Made by a program: the position numbers and the translations under genes. A model generated the notes under the pieces. That model had not been told where the DNA came from. It did no database searches and worked only from the letters and a program-made list of their open reading frames with translations. From an uncultured Bacteroidales bacterium (lineage in GTDB: Bacteria > Bacteroidota > Bacteroidia > Bacteroidales > Bacteroidaceae), in contig CADBQP010000002.1 in assembly GCA_902796835.1 (NCBI GenBank), positions 1 to 62,240 of the forward strand: 62,240 nt of DNA, written 5' to 3'. Below, piece after piece: positions 27,634-37,788 of this stretch; position 1 is the first letter of the stretch; the number at the start of each line of letters is the position of its first letter.

Positions 27634-28530
27634 ATGGCTATCAAGAAAAAATATCCCGCACTGGGCCGCGGCCTCGACGCCCTTATCAAGACCGAAGAAG
27701 AAATTCACACCTCGGGCAGCTCGAGCATCCACGAAGTGCCCATTGACAAAATAAAAGCCAACCCCAATCAGCCACGCCGCGAATTTGAACCCACGGCCCT
27801 CGCTGAGCTCGGCCAAAGCATCAAGGAATTTGGCATCATACAACCCATCACCCTGCGCCAGCACGATGACGGCACCTATGAAATCATATCGGGCGAACGC
27901 CGCTGGAGGGCATCGCAGCAAATAGGACTGCGCACCATTCCTGCCTACATCCGCACGGCCGACGACGAAAACATGATGGAGATGGCCCTCGTCGAAAACA
28001 TTCAGCGGCAAGACCTCAATCCCATCGAAATAGCGCTGGCCTATCAGAAACTCATTGAGCAATACCACCTCACACAAGACCAGCTCTCAGACAAAGTAGG
28101 GAAAAACCGCACCACCATAGCCAACTTCCTGAGACTGCTCAAGCTGGCAGCGCCCGTACAACTCGGGCTGCAAAACAAAATGATAGACCAAGGACACGCA
28201 CGCGCCCTGCTCGCACTGAACGACCCGCAGATGCAAACACGACTGTTCAAAGAAATACACGAGCAAGGATACTCCGTCAGACAGGTGGAAGAAATGGTGA
28301 AAAAGCTCAATGCAGGCGAAACAATCAAAAGCGGTTCCCACCAACTCACCAAGCGTGGTGCGCGGCTACCCGAAGAATACAACCTGCTGAAAGAGCGACT
28401 TTCGAAAATGTTCCGCTCAAAGGTGCAAATGACTTGCTCCACTGCCGGACGCGGACGCATCAGCATACCATTCAACTCGGAAGACGAACTGGAACACATC
28501 ATCTCGCTCTTCGACAAGATGAAAGGATGA
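27634..28530 (+). CDS. parB: Chromosome partitioning protein ParB
   Basis: A 298-residue centromere-binding CTPase. Visible blocks: ALGRGLDALI at the N-terminus, NPNQPRREFE, ELGQSIKEFGIIQPITLR, YEIISGERRWRASQQIGL (the GERRxRA CTP-binding motif), ALVENIQRQDLNPIEIALAYQKLI and the HTH around SDKVGKNRTTIANFLRLL. A C-terminal dimerisation segment follows. The stop overlaps the DUF5683 gene start (ATGA, 28527-28530). No perfect parS (TGTTTCACGTGAAACA) was spotted in the window. Confidence 0.95.
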   Translation: MAIKKKYPALGRGLDALIKTEEEIHTSGSSSIHEVPIDKIKANPNQPRREFEPTALAELGQSIKEFGIIQPITLRQHDDGTYEIISGERRWRASQQIGLRTIPAYIRTADDENMMEMALVENIQRQDLNPIEIALAYQKLIEQYHLTQDQLSDKVGKNRTTIANFLRLLKLAAPVQLGLQNKMIDQGHARALLALNDPQMQTRLFKEIHEQGYSVRQVEEMVKKLNAGETIKSGSHQLTKRGARLPEEYNLLKERLSKMFRSKVQMTCSTAGRGRISIPFNSEDELEHIISLFDKMKG

Positions 28531-29255
28531 AAAGCGCCCGAAGATACATATTGACACTGCTTGCCATCGCACTGGCACTCTGCGCCCCCGTGTCGGCCCA
28601 GGTTGACACGACGGGCCTGCCCGCACCAACTCGACCCGACAGCATCGCCCTTGACAGCACCGCCATGCAAGCCAATGGCGACAGCATCGTGGTTACCACC
28701 GACGGACTTGCCACGCTCACGGGAAAAGAAATCAAGAACCTCACCAAGCCCAGGTTTATCCCCGACCCCAAACGTGCACTTTGGCTCGCCCTCGTCATTC
28801 CAGGCGCCGGACAGATATATAACCGAAAATACTGGAAGCTGCCCATCTTCTACGGCGGTTTCTTAGGATGCACCTACGCCTTTCTATGGAACCAACAAAT
28901 GTACATGGACTATTCGCAGGCATTTCTCGACATTAGCGACGACGATCCAAATACGAAAAGCTACATGGACATGCTCCCGCCGAACTACGACATCAGCGGC
29001 AAGGAAGAGCGTTTTAAGACCATCTTCAAAAATCGAAAAGACCGATATCGCCGCTGGCGCGACCTTAGCGCTTTTTGTTTTGTGGGGGTATACATACTCT
29101 CCGTCATCGATGCCTACGTAGACGCCGAACTCTCCGTCTTTGACATCTCGCCCGACCTGAGCATGCGAGTAGGGCCTGCAGTAATCAACCAAAACAACCC
29201 ACTCACACAACGCAGTCAGAGTTCCTTTGGCATTGGTTGCAGCTTCAGGTTTTAA
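28527..29255 (+). CDS. DUF5683 membrane-associated protein
   Basis: The ATG at 28527 overlaps the parB stop and gives 242 residues with a signal peptide (RRYILTLLAIALALCAPVSAQ). The core block PDPKRALWLALVIPGAGQIYNRKYWKLPIFYGGFLGCTYAFLW is the DUF5683 signature, with a second hydrophobic stretch (FCFVGVYILSVIDAYVDAEL). Function is unknown. Its fixed place between parB and a lytic transglycosylase in Bacteroidales suggests an envelope-linked role, but that is inference. Confidence 0.82.
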   Translation: MKSARRYILTLLAIALALCAPVSAQVDTTGLPAPTRPDSIALDSTAMQANGDSIVVTTDGLATLTGKEIKNLTKPRFIPDPKRALWLALVIPGAGQIYNRKYWKLPIFYGGFLGCTYAFLWNQQMYMDYSQAFLDISDDDPNTKSYMDMLPPNYDISGKEERFKTIFKNRKDRYRRWRDLSAFCFVGVYILSVIDAYVDAELSVFDISPDLSMRVGPAVINQNNPLTQRSQSSFGIGCSFRF

Positions 29256-29334
29256 GGCTCGCCCACAACCACACTCCCTGCCAAGATGCAGAACATACTT
29301 AAAAAAAAAAAAGAACATCCACATATACCATCGT

Positions 29335-30558
29335 ATGAACCACATCAAATATATTCTCACAACACTAGCTCTCACATTTAGTTCCCTGTCGGCCCAAGTA
29401 GTAAACGTCACCGATGACAGAACAGGCGAAGACACCGAAATAGAATTGCCCGTAGGCATGACTATTGCAGAAGATTCGCTACTGAACGAATGGCACGTAA
29501 AGGCATACCTCTATGACGACACCCAGGAAGCGCAATCGGGCGAAAACCCCGTATTTGAGCCCGAAGTATACAAGGAGCGGCTGCGCCGGCTGCCCTGCGT
29601 CATGGAAATGCCCTACAACAACATAGTACAGAAGTTTATCGACCAATATACCGGACGCCTGCGCCACAATGTTTCGGTCATGCTGGCTGCGGGAAACTTC
29701 TACATGCCCATTTTCGAAGAAGCCCTCGACCTCTACGGACTGCCTCTCGAACTGAAATACCTGCCCGTCATTGAATCAGGGCTCGACCCTAATGCTGTAA
29801 GCAAGGCGGGTGCGACGGGCCTATGGCAGTTTATGCTTGCCACAGGTCAGCGCTACGGACTGAAGGTCAACAGCCTCATTGACGAGCGTCGCGACCCCAT
29901 CAAAGCCACTCAGGCAGCAGCAAAATATCTGAAAGACCTTTACAGCATCTATAACGACTGGACCCTCGTTATAGCCGCATATAATTGCGGTCCAGCAAAG
30001 GTAAACCAAGCCATACACCGCGCCGAAGGTTCGCGCGACTATTGGGAAATTTATCCTTATCTGCCCAAGGAAACACGCGGATACCTTCCGGCTTTCATAG
30101 CCGCCAACTACGTTATGAACTACTATTGCGAGCACAACATTCGCCCCATGAAAACACGTATGCCTATCGGCACAGATACCATTCAGGTGGCGCGCGACTT
30201 GCACTTCAGGCAGATAGCCGACCTCTGCCAAATAGACATCGAAATCGTCAGGGCCCTCAACCCGCAATATCGCACCGACGTAGTACCAGGCTATTGGCAA
30301 ATGAGCACCTTGAGGCTGCCCAACGAGAAGCTCAACACTCTCATCGACTACAAAGACTCCATATATAACTATCGCGCCGACGAACTATTTCGCCGCCGGA
30401 GCGAAGTGTTAGTGCGCGAAATCAAAGAGCCGGCTCGACCGAAAGCGAGCAGCAAACGCGCAAAAGCACACAGAAGCAAGGCTTCAAGAAAGGGAAAAGC
30501 TACTAAAAGAAAAGCTAAGAAAACTTCGTCGAAACGAAGAAAGTCGCGCAGAAGATAA
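29335..30558 (+). CDS. Membrane-bound lytic transglycosylase (MltD-like) with basic tail
   Basis: A 407-residue periplasmic peptidoglycan lyase. The start at 29335 gives a signal peptide (MNHIKYILTTLALTFSSLSAQ). The SLT domain spans ~115-265: LKYLPVIESGLDPNAVSKAGATGLWQFM with catalytic Glu147, AAAKYLKDLY, WTLVIAAYNCGPAKV. A degenerate LysM-like segment follows (LHFRQIADLCQIDIEIVRALNP). The last ~40 residues are a Lys/Arg/Ser/Ala tail that could bind anionic polymers. A 12-A run at 29301-29312 lies between DUF5683 and this gene. Confidence 0.88.
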   Translation: MNHIKYILTTLALTFSSLSAQVVNVTDDRTGEDTEIELPVGMTIAEDSLLNEWHVKAYLYDDTQEAQSGENPVFEPEVYKERLRRLPCVMEMPYNNIVQKFIDQYTGRLRHNVSVMLAAGNFYMPIFEEALDLYGLPLELKYLPVIESGLDPNAVSKAGATGLWQFMLATGQRYGLKVNSLIDERRDPIKATQAAAKYLKDLYSIYNDWTLVIAAYNCGPAKVNQAIHRAEGSRDYWEIYPYLPKETRGYLPAFIAANYVMNYYCEHNIRPMKTRMPIGTDTIQVARDLHFRQIADLCQIDIEIVRALNPQYRTDVVPGYWQMSTLRLPNEKLNTLIDYKDSIYNYRADELFRRRSEVLVREIKEPARPKASSKRAKAHRSKASRKGKATKRKAKKTSSKRRKSRRR

Positions 30559-30640
30559 AACGTGCTCCCTCGCCACCATAAACAGGTCATGACAAACCAT
30601 CTTCAGCCCACATATGTTTTGAAATAATACACACAAAGTT

Positions 30641-32902
30641 ATGCCAGAAGAATTGAAGCCAACCTCCAGCGCCGCCTCGCGTGAACAACAGGACGAGGAA
30701 CTGATTCAAGCAGCCTTCCAAAAGTTGCTCAACACATATTTGGCCAGTAACCATAGGCGCAAAGTAGACGTAATCACCAAGGCATTTAACTTTGCCAAGC
30801 AGGCACACAAAGGTGTGCGCCGCCTCTCGGGCGAGCCCTATATCCTGCATCCCATTGCCGTGGCACAAATAGCATGCGAAGAAATCGGGCTCGGATCCAC
30901 CTCCATTTGTGCCGCCCTGCTCCACGACGTGGAAGAAGACACCGACTATAGCAACGAAGACATCTCAAACCTATTCGGTCCGCGCGTGGCAAACATCGTG
31001 GAGGGCGTCACAAAAATTTCGGGCACCGTGTTTGGCGAGCGCACTTCGCAGCAGGCAGAAACAATCAAAAAACTGCTGCTCACCATGAGCGACGACATTC
31101 GCGTCATACTCATCAAGATCAGCGACCGCCTGCACAACATGCGCACCCTCGAAAGCATGAGGCCCAGCAAACAATACAAGATAGCAGGCGAAACACTCTT
31201 TATCTACGCGCCCATTGCCGACAGGTTGGGACTGAACAAGATTAAGTCGGAACTCGAGAACCTCAGTTTCAAATACGAGCATCGCGAGGAGCACGACCGC
31301 ATTCTGCAGATGCTCGAAGAAACACAGCCCGAACGCGACAAGGTGTTCGAAGAATTCACACCTCCCATCTGCGAAGCCCTCGACAAGATGGGTCTGAAAT
31401 ACCATATCAAGGCACGTATCAAAACGCCCTACTCCATTTGGCAGAAGATGCAAAACAAGCAAGTGGATTTTACCGAGATTTTCGACATCTTGGCCATCAG
31501 GATTATATTCACTCCCCGCAACCGCGACCAAGAAACCGAAGAAACTTTTGCCATATACGGAGCTATAGCCAAAATCTACACCCCTCATCCTAAGCGACTG
31601 CGCGACTGGGTGAGCAAGCCTAAAGCCAACGGATACCAAGCCCTGCACGGCACGTTTATGGGACGAGACGGAAGATGGATTGAGGTGCAGATTCGATCAG
31701 ACCGTATGGACGACATGGCTGAAGAAGGATTTGCCGCCCACTGGAAATATAAAGACAACTTCTCAACATACGACGAAAACGGCCTCGACCGATGGCTGAA
31801 CAGCATCAAGGAAATTCTTGATGACCCTCAACCCGACACGCTCGACTTTCTCGACACCATTAAGCTAAACCTCTTTGGCAGTGAAATCTTGGTTTTCACT
31901 CCTAAAGGAGAACTCAAAACCATGCCAAAGGGTTCCACCGTGCTCGACTTTGCCTTCTCCATCCACTCAGCACTAGGCACTCATTGTTTTGCCGCGAAGG
32001 TGAACCACCACACTGAGTCGCCAGGCTATGTTCTCAAGAGCGGCGACCAGGTAGAAATCCTCACCTCTGCCGACATACGCATAAAGCCCGAATGGCTGTC
32101 GTATGCCTACACTGCAAAGGCAAGGGGCAAGATACAAGCCATACTGCGACGCGAAGACCGACGTATGCAACGCGAAGGAGAAGTGGCACTACACGAATTC
32201 TTACGCTCCAAAGATTTCGAGCCAACCACTCCCACCATTGACCGACTGACACGGTTCCACGGATTCAGATCGCACGAAGCCTATTTTTTGTCTATTGGCA
32301 AAGGCCAGCTAACCCCCAATGACGAAGATATTGACTTCCTGCGAGGCAAACGTCACTACAAAGGATGGAAACGTTTCGTGCCATTTATTCATGACAAATC
32401 GTTCAAAACACCCCTCGAAGCTCCAATCAGCGATGATTTCGCAAGCAAAATTGACAAGAAAAAGATTTTTCAACTCACCGATGAAGTAATTGAAAAATGC
32501 CATATAGCAACTTGTTGCCACCCGATCCCCGGCGACGATGCATTGGGCTACATCACTCCCGACCGCAAACTCGAACTGCACAAGCGAAGCTGTAAACGAG
32601 CCACCGAACTCAAAATGCGCGATGGTAACAACATTATTGCCACCGATTGGAAAACCAATCGCAAGCACCTCTACGAAACTCGCATCTATATTACCGGAGT
32701 TGACAGTTCAGGGGTGCTCTATGCCATTGCAGATGTATTCAACAAACTCAACCAATTCCCCATTCATCGAATTACACTCGATACTAAAGACGGACTTTTC
32801 GAAGGACATATCGATATCAGTGTTCACGATACAAACGATGTGGCCGAAGTTTGCAAAAAGCTCAACAAAATAGAAAACATTTCGAAAGCCTACCGAGGAT
32901 AG
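30641..32902 (+). CDS. Bifunctional (p)ppGpp synthetase/hydrolase (Rsh)
   Basis: A 753-residue stringent-response enzyme. The HD hydrolase domain (~50-200) has GEPYILHPIAVAQI and AALLHDVEEDTDYS (the HDxxED motif, so hydrolase-competent). The synthetase domain (~245-370) has YHIKARIKTPYSIWQKM, DILAIRIIF, KANGYQALHGTFMG and EVQIRSDRMDDMAEEG. TGS is at ~405-465 (ILVFTPKGELKTMPKGSTVLDFAF); a zinc-finger-like CHIATCCHPIPGDDALGYI and an ACT domain (LYETRIYITGVDSSGVLYAIADVF) close it. It ends a five-gene same-strand run starting at parA. Confidence 0.95.
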   Translation: MPEELKPTSSAASREQQDEELIQAAFQKLLNTYLASNHRRKVDVITKAFNFAKQAHKGVRRLSGEPYILHPIAVAQIACEEIGLGSTSICAALLHDVEEDTDYSNEDISNLFGPRVANIVEGVTKISGTVFGERTSQQAETIKKLLLTMSDDIRVILIKISDRLHNMRTLESMRPSKQYKIAGETLFIYAPIADRLGLNKIKSELENLSFKYEHREEHDRILQMLEETQPERDKVFEEFTPPICEALDKMGLKYHIKARIKTPYSIWQKMQNKQVDFTEIFDILAIRIIFTPRNRDQETEETFAIYGAIAKIYTPHPKRLRDWVSKPKANGYQALHGTFMGRDGRWIEVQIRSDRMDDMAEEGFAAHWKYKDNFSTYDENGLDRWLNSIKEILDDPQPDTLDFLDTIKLNLFGSEILVFTPKGELKTMPKGSTVLDFAFSIHSALGTHCFAAKVNHHTESPGYVLKSGDQVEILTSADIRIKPEWLSYAYTAKARGKIQAILRREDRRMQREGEVALHEFLRSKDFEPTTPTIDRLTRFHGFRSHEAYFLSIGKGQLTPNDEDIDFLRGKRHYKGWKRFVPFIHDKSFKTPLEAPISDDFASKIDKKKIFQLTDEVIEKCHIATCCHPIPGDDALGYITPDRKLELHKRSCKRATELKMRDGNNIIATDWKTNRKHLYETRIYITGVDSSGVLYAIADVFNKLNQFPIHRITLDTKDGLFEGHIDISVHDTNDVAEVCKKLNKIENISKAYRG

Positions 32903-32974
32903 GTTCTACTCTTAATTCACTCTAATTAAGCCTGATTGCGTTACCTATAAATTGAACAATAGCAAACAAGCTTT

Positions 32975-33022
32975 TAATAACTTAGGGGGAGCATCGATCA
33001 TGACGCTCCCCCTAAGTTATTA
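32975..33022. terminator. Perfect 18-bp-stem bidirectional terminator
   Basis: TAATAACTTAGGGGGAGC (32975-32992) pairs with GCTCCCCCTAAGTTATTA (33005-33022) between convergent rsh and the cysteine protease gene. Confidence 0.9.
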
Positions 33023-33025
33023 TAA

Positions 33026-33052
33026 TGTGGCGAAGGTTTGCACTTCGCCACA
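33026..33052. terminator. Second hairpin of the tandem terminator
   Basis: TGTGGCGAAG (33026-33035) pairs with CTTCGCCACA (33043-33052), right after the stop of the minus-strand protease gene. Confidence 0.7.
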
Positions 33053-33056
33053 CGCT

Positions 33057-36000
33057 TTACTTCACGAAAATCTTCTTTCCATCTACGATGTAGATGCCTC
33101 CCTTGACAGTCTTAGCTACACGGCGGCCCTGAAGGTCGTATGCTCCTTCAGTAGGCTGACGATTGATAAGAATAGAACCGTCGTCAATACCTGCTGCTAT
33201 GAGACCACCATAGAAGTAAATCTCGTTAAGGGCAAGGTAAGAGCCATAGCCAGTCTTGAAGGTCAGACGGATGTAACTCTCAGTGATGGGTTTAAGCAAG
33301 ACTACACCAGGACGTTCTTCGTTAGCCAGTGCAAGGTCGTCCTCGCAAGTTTTCCAGTTTTCTCCATCGGCCGACTGTTCCACCAAGAGCGAAGCAGCAC
33401 GGTAGTTCTGCGCACGGCTATAATAGAGCATGATGCTCTCAATGTCTGTATTGTCGGTACGCTGGATGGTGATACTGTGAGGATAAGACGTAGCAGTGCT
33501 ATACATTGAATGCCAGAAGGTGGATTCGCTATAGTCCAAAGCTTTGCTGGCTTGCGCATTCTCACTTGAGGTTTCTTCGTCAGAGCAACCGATGACGGTG
33601 TATCCGCTACGGGTGTTGATACGGCTGCCGAGAGGAGTGAAAGCTGCGCTGCTACCGCTGAAGTTGAGTGCAAACACGCCTTTCGAGTCTTGCCAAGCAT
33701 CGCCATCGGGGCCAAAACCGCTGCGAACACCTGTATTTCCGTTACCTGAATTGTCGGCCGCATTGCCGCTATCCTGATTGAAATCATAATAGATTTGAAG
33801 ATAAGGACGGTCGGTCGTCGAAACCACATCGGTTACGGGAGCCACGGCATAGCGACGAATGGCGGAGGTTGTTACTTGCTTGCTGAAGAGACGGAACTCA
33901 TCCATCATACCTTTGGTGGGATGCTCACTTCCTCCGATTTGGAGACCATTCCACACTGATGAGAAATCGGTCTGCTGAATAGTAGCCGATCCGAGTTGAT
34001 CGCCATCGCGCAGGAAGCGGAGTGTACCGTTGTTAAAGCTAACAGCATAGTGATGCCAATCGCCAGCCAGAATAAATCCTGAAGGAGAAGTGGCGGTTTC
34101 GCTACCAAGCGTAAAATTAAGAGCTCCATCATCGCCTGTACGCAGAACGAAACCATTGGCACCGCTGTTGAGACCCAAGGTCGATGCATCTACCACGTCG
34201 GCCGGACGGAACCAGAAGTCGATTGTCCAGGCCGTGGTGATGCCAGTGGGCGCAGTTGTAGCTGTAAGTTTCTGATTGTCACCTCCGAAGTTGAGTCCCT
34301 GCTTAGAATCTGCATTGCAGACAACCAATGCACGAGATGCTTCTATCTCGTCGTAACCATATTCATTGGCAACCTTATACTTCAAACTATAAGTACCGGC
34401 CGACTTGGGTACCACGTTGGTAAAGAGTCCGAAGCTACTGAGTTGGGCCTGCTTGCTGGTGAATATCCATTTGGCTGAAGTGGGAGCATAGGAACTATTG
34501 TCACGCAGACGGACCGTATCGCCTACCACAACGATATTCGTAGGTATCTCAAAGTTTGCCACCGGCGAAGCGGGCAACACTTCGAATTGCTTGCTGCTTG
34601 AGAGCTGCTGACCTGCGGGCGTAGTCACTGTAAGTTTCACGGTGTAAGTGCCAACAGCATTATATTTTGCCGAGGCATTGGCCGTGGTTGCCGTTTCCAC
34701 TTCGGCTCCAGGCATTTCCCAAAGATATGAACAACCAATGGCTCTGTTTTGGCTCAGGAAGCTGATACGGTCGCTGCCGCTCACGGCTTCGGTGCTCAAT
34801 TCAAAGTCGGCTGTGGCTGTTTCACCTGCTTCTACGGTAAGCGTACGGGTAGCTTCGGCTGATGCGCCGTCGGGATTGAAAACAGTGAGCTTTACTTCCT
34901 TCTCACCAGGCTCGTTGAATACCACTACGGGTGAGGCACTTGTGTAGGTTTTTCCATCGACCTGCCACTCACGGCGCACTACGTCCGGAGTGCTTTGGTC
35001 GGTCAGTGTAACAGCCTCGCCCACAGTTATTGTTCCGGGGTTTATAATGCTGGCCGCAAGCGACACCGATGCACGCAGGCCAGTGGCTGACACCTTTTTC
35101 GAGGATGCTGTACCTTGCATAGCTGCGTGGTGTCCACCCACACAGTCGCGGAATTTCGTTACGCCATCCTCCACGATGGTGTCCATTTTATAATATGCCA
35201 GAAGCTTACCATACTGAGTAGGATTGAAGAGGGGGTAATTATAGGCTCGGCTCACCTGGCCACGAGCACGGGCCTCGCCCCAAATGCGGATTTCGTCTAT
35301 CTGACCGAAAAGGCCGTTATTCGCAGCAATGTGCGAACCAAATTCGAGGTCGCCAAAGCCGCCAAGGCCGCTTCCGCTACCATTAAAGGTTCCCTTTTGC
35401 TGTCCATTTACATAGAGCGTCATCGTGCTGCCATCTACTACAACTGCACAGTGAGTCCAAGAGCCTGCGCGCAAGACATTGGCCACTTCATTACGATTGC
35501 TGCCTGTGTCCCACCCATACACAAAGGCGCCAGCGCTTGTGGAGTGAATGAGGAAGGAGCCCCAGTTCGGACCAATCTGCTGGTTCCAGTTTGCAAGGGA
35601 CGACGGCTTGATGCGGAATTCTATTGTAGCTTGCGACAGGTTCTGTGAGAAGATGTCGGGAATTATTAAGCCGCCATTCTCAAATTCGCCTACAATACTA
35701 TCAACCACATTAAGTGACTCGTTGGGTACCGACACCGATGCACTGGCATCAGAGGTAAAGGTGCGTCCGTCTATATTGTAGACTGCCTTCACCGTATAGC
35801 GGTCGCCTGCATTCGCGCTTGCGATGTTAAACTCACAAGCAGTGGCAGTGCCTACCAAGACGTTGTTGCAATACACTTCGTATTTCTCGGGCTGACGTGC
35901 TGAGCCGGCAGGTGCCTCCCAAATGAGTTTGCTTCCGTTGAGCGAGAGGTTTACGGGCACTTTGATGCCTTCTCCATTTACGATGACGGAGATGATTGTT

Positions 36001-37490
36001 TGCTTACCGCCATTTTGAATGGTTACACTGTCAAGCTCTATTTTAAATGGTGTCTCCACACCTTCTTCATTAATGGTGTAGTCCATAATCGAAGCAGCAT
36101 GTATGCCACCTGCGCCCTGGGCGTTCGACTTGCTTGTGATGATGAAGAAATACTTCAGCGGACGACTTTGGTCAAAACCTGCCGAGAGATCTGTAAGGTC
36201 GTAGCCCATTTCCATAGGCTCGTAGTGTTTTTGGCCGTCAGCCCACTGTCCGAGCATTGGCATCATAGCATCGCCTTCAACTTTGTCGGCATCGCCCTGA
36301 TAGTTGAAGTGATGGAACGTAACGGTCTTTTCGGGCTTGAGGGCAGTGAGGTCGGTCGAAATGCCAGCGCTCAGGCTGATGGCTGAACGCTGTGTATAGC
36401 TCAGTTTTGCCTTTATAGTGCGCTTGGGCACGTAGTCCTTGCGGATTTTATAGATTTCGGGAGTCCAATAACCGCCCTTTGCCTTATAGGCCTTCTTTCC
36501 GTTGGCTGTAACCTCCTCCGAAACGGGTGTTGCCAAGGGATAGGGCACATAAATGAAGCCACCGTTGGCCCATCCGCCCCATGAGTTTACGATGATCCAG
36601 GCACCCGTCTCGTTTTGTCCGAGCGAGTTGTTTGATTCGCCGTAGGTACCATTATTATCGAGGTCGAACTCTATACGGTCGTCCCAACCCACGAGGGTTA
36701 TAGCATGGTCCACGCCAGGGCCAAAGTTGGTAAGATATTTCATTCCGTTCACGCCGGCAGCCCGGTTGGCTGCTGTTGAACTGATGGTGCCCTGCCCCAT
36801 GCCGTTAGCAGCACAACCCAATCCGACAATACCTCCAGTCTTGAAGCTCTCGTCGCCATTGTGATTATAGAGCCAGCGCTTGACGGCCTGGCGTCCTTCT
36901 TCCGAACCTACCGATACGGGGAAATTTGAGGTAGAAGCCAGGCGGTTATACATGGCATGGTGCCATTTTTCGTATCCTTGCATCCATCCTCCATAACTTT
37001 GGTCAGCCTCGCAAAAACCATATATAGAACTATAGGGGAAACCGCCATAAACCTTCATGCTGGGCACACCTGTAGCGATGGCCAGCTGGTCTTTTGAGGA
37101 ACCGTTGTAGCTGAAGGGATACACGAAGTTGGGCGGCAGACGGTTTTCGGCAAGCGAGGCATCGGTACCGCGATAGGCATTGAGCTCATGGGTCAACATA
37201 TAGCCGATTCGGCTCGATGGGCCACACGATCCTCCTGCCTGGTTGAACACAGGCGGAAAGTATTTCGTTTCCGCATTGTTCCAGTGGTCGGGAAGTTCTG
37301 TAGCCTCTTTCATACCCTTGCGGGCAAGTCCGTTTTCCATGAGCGACCAATCGGGGGTGCCCACAGGATCGTAGTCGGGGAACTTGGAGCGATCGACGGG
37401 CACACCGTTGACAATCTCGAAGTTCGATTGCGCCAACGCAGAGAAGGCGAAACCCGTCAACATCAAAAGTGTAAAGATTTTTTTCTTCAT
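33057..37490 (-). CDS. Giant secreted papain-like cysteine protease with LamG, PKD and discoidin-like modules
   Basis: A 1477-residue surface protein. Signal peptide 1-21. A papain-fold (C1-like) domain follows, with the catalytic set Gln84/Cys89 (FNQAGGSCGPSS), His262 (DHAITLVGWDD) and Asn302 (WIIVNSWGGWANGGF). Then come a fibronectin-like region, LamG module 1 (~600-760: ATIEFRIKPS...GQIDEIRIWGEA), several PKD-like repeats (~810-1080), LamG module 2 (~1090-1260), an F5/8C-like region (QASKALDYSESTFWHSMY...), and a sorting tail (YDLQGRRVAK...GIYIVDGKKIFVK). No obvious prodomain of the usual C1 type is seen. It probably degrades extracellular protein while bound to glycans. A lipoprotein gene is transcribed divergently. 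Confidence 0.87.
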   Translation of the reverse strand: MKKKIFTLLMLTGFAFSALAQSNFEIVNGVPVDRSKFPDYDPVGTPDWSLMENGLARKGMKEATELPDHWNNAETKYFPPVFNQAGGSCGPSSRIGYMLTHELNAYRGTDASLAENRLPPNFVYPFSYNGSSKDQLAIATGVPSMKVYGGFPYSSIYGFCEADQSYGGWMQGYEKWHHAMYNRLASTSNFPVSVGSEEGRQAVKRWLYNHNGDESFKTGGIVGLGCAANGMGQGTISSTAANRAAGVNGMKYLTNFGPGVDHAITLVGWDDRIEFDLDNNGTYGESNNSLGQNETGAWIIVNSWGGWANGGFIYVPYPLATPVSEEVTANGKKAYKAKGGYWTPEIYKIRKDYVPKRTIKAKLSYTQRSAISLSAGISTDLTALKPEKTVTFHHFNYQGDADKVEGDAMMPMLGQWADGQKHYEPMEMGYDLTDLSAGFDQSRPLKYFFIITSKSNAQGAGGIHAASIMDYTINEEGVETPFKIELDSVTIQNGGKQTIISVIVNGEGIKVPVNLSLNGSKLIWEAPAGSARQPEKYEVYCNNVLVGTATACEFNIASANAGDRYTVKAVYNIDGRTFTSDASASVSVPNESLNVVDSIVGEFENGGLIIPDIFSQNLSQATIEFRIKPSSLANWNQQIGPNWGSFLIHSTSAGAFVYGWDTGSNRNEVANVLRAGSWTHCAVVVDGSTMTLYVNGQQKGTFNGSGSGLGGFGDLEFGSHIAANNGLFGQIDEIRIWGEARARGQVSRAYNYPLFNPTQYGKLLAYYKMDTIVEDGVTKFRDCVGGHHAAMQGTASSKKVSATGLRASVSLAASIINPGTITVGEAVTLTDQSTPDVVRREWQVDGKTYTSASPVVVFNEPGEKEVKLTVFNPDGASAEATRTLTVEAGETATADFELSTEAVSGSDRISFLSQNRAIGCSYLWEMPGAEVETATTANASAKYNAVGTYTVKLTVTTPAGQQLSSSKQFEVLPASPVANFEIPTNIVVVGDTVRLRDNSSYAPTSAKWIFTSKQAQLSSFGLFTNVVPKSAGTYSLKYKVANEYGYDEIEASRALVVCNADSKQGLNFGGDNQKLTATTAPTGITTAWTIDFWFRPADVVDASTLGLNSGANGFVLRTGDDGALNFTLGSETATSPSGFILAGDWHHYAVSFNNGTLRFLRDGDQLGSATIQQTDFSSVWNGLQIGGSEHPTKGMMDEFRLFSKQVTTSAIRRYAVAPVTDVVSTTDRPYLQIYYDFNQDSGNAADNSGNGNTGVRSGFGPDGDAWQDSKGVFALNFSGSSAAFTPLGSRINTRSGYTVIGCSDEETSSENAQASKALDYSESTFWHSMYSTATSYPHSITIQRTDNTDIESIMLYYSRAQNYRAASLLVEQSADGENWKTCEDDLALANEERPGVVLLKPITESYIRLTFKTGYGSYLALNEIYFYGGLIAAGIDDGSILINRQPTEGAYDLQGRRVAKTVKGGIYIVDGKKIFVK

Positions 37491-37612
37491 GGTAATAAAT
37501 ATTTTTGTACTGGTATTTTTCTTCGTCAGATAAGGTTTTCAACCTCGGGCCTACGCACAGCAACATAGTCATGCCTACGTGCCTTACGATTAGGTTATAG
37601 TATTAAACTTGG

Positions 37613-37643
37613 CAAATATACAGAAATATTGCGGGCAGCCAAA
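37613..37643 (-). promoter_or_regulatory. Promoter for the cysteine protease gene
   Basis: On the minus strand: TTTG (37643-37640), 19-bp spacer, TATATTTG (37620-37613). It lies 123 nt upstream of the ATG at 37490. Confidence 0.75.
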
Positions 37644-37716
37644 CAAATCTACACCTTTTAACTCTAAAACGAATGTTTTAACGCTCGTTTTGCCAAGCCA
37701 TACAAAGCAAAAGACT

Positions 37717-37724
37717 TATCTTTG
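37717..37724 (+). promoter_or_regulatory. -7 promoter box for the small lipoprotein
   Basis: TATCTTTG (TAnnTTTG), 65 nt upstream of the start at 37789. TTTG at 37689-37692 is 24 bp away, slightly long. Confidence 0.55.
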
Positions 37725-37788
37725 TACTCGCACAATGTGCCAAAGCTTATTCTGCATAGAATTCCCTCGTAAATTTTCCTTTGCATCT

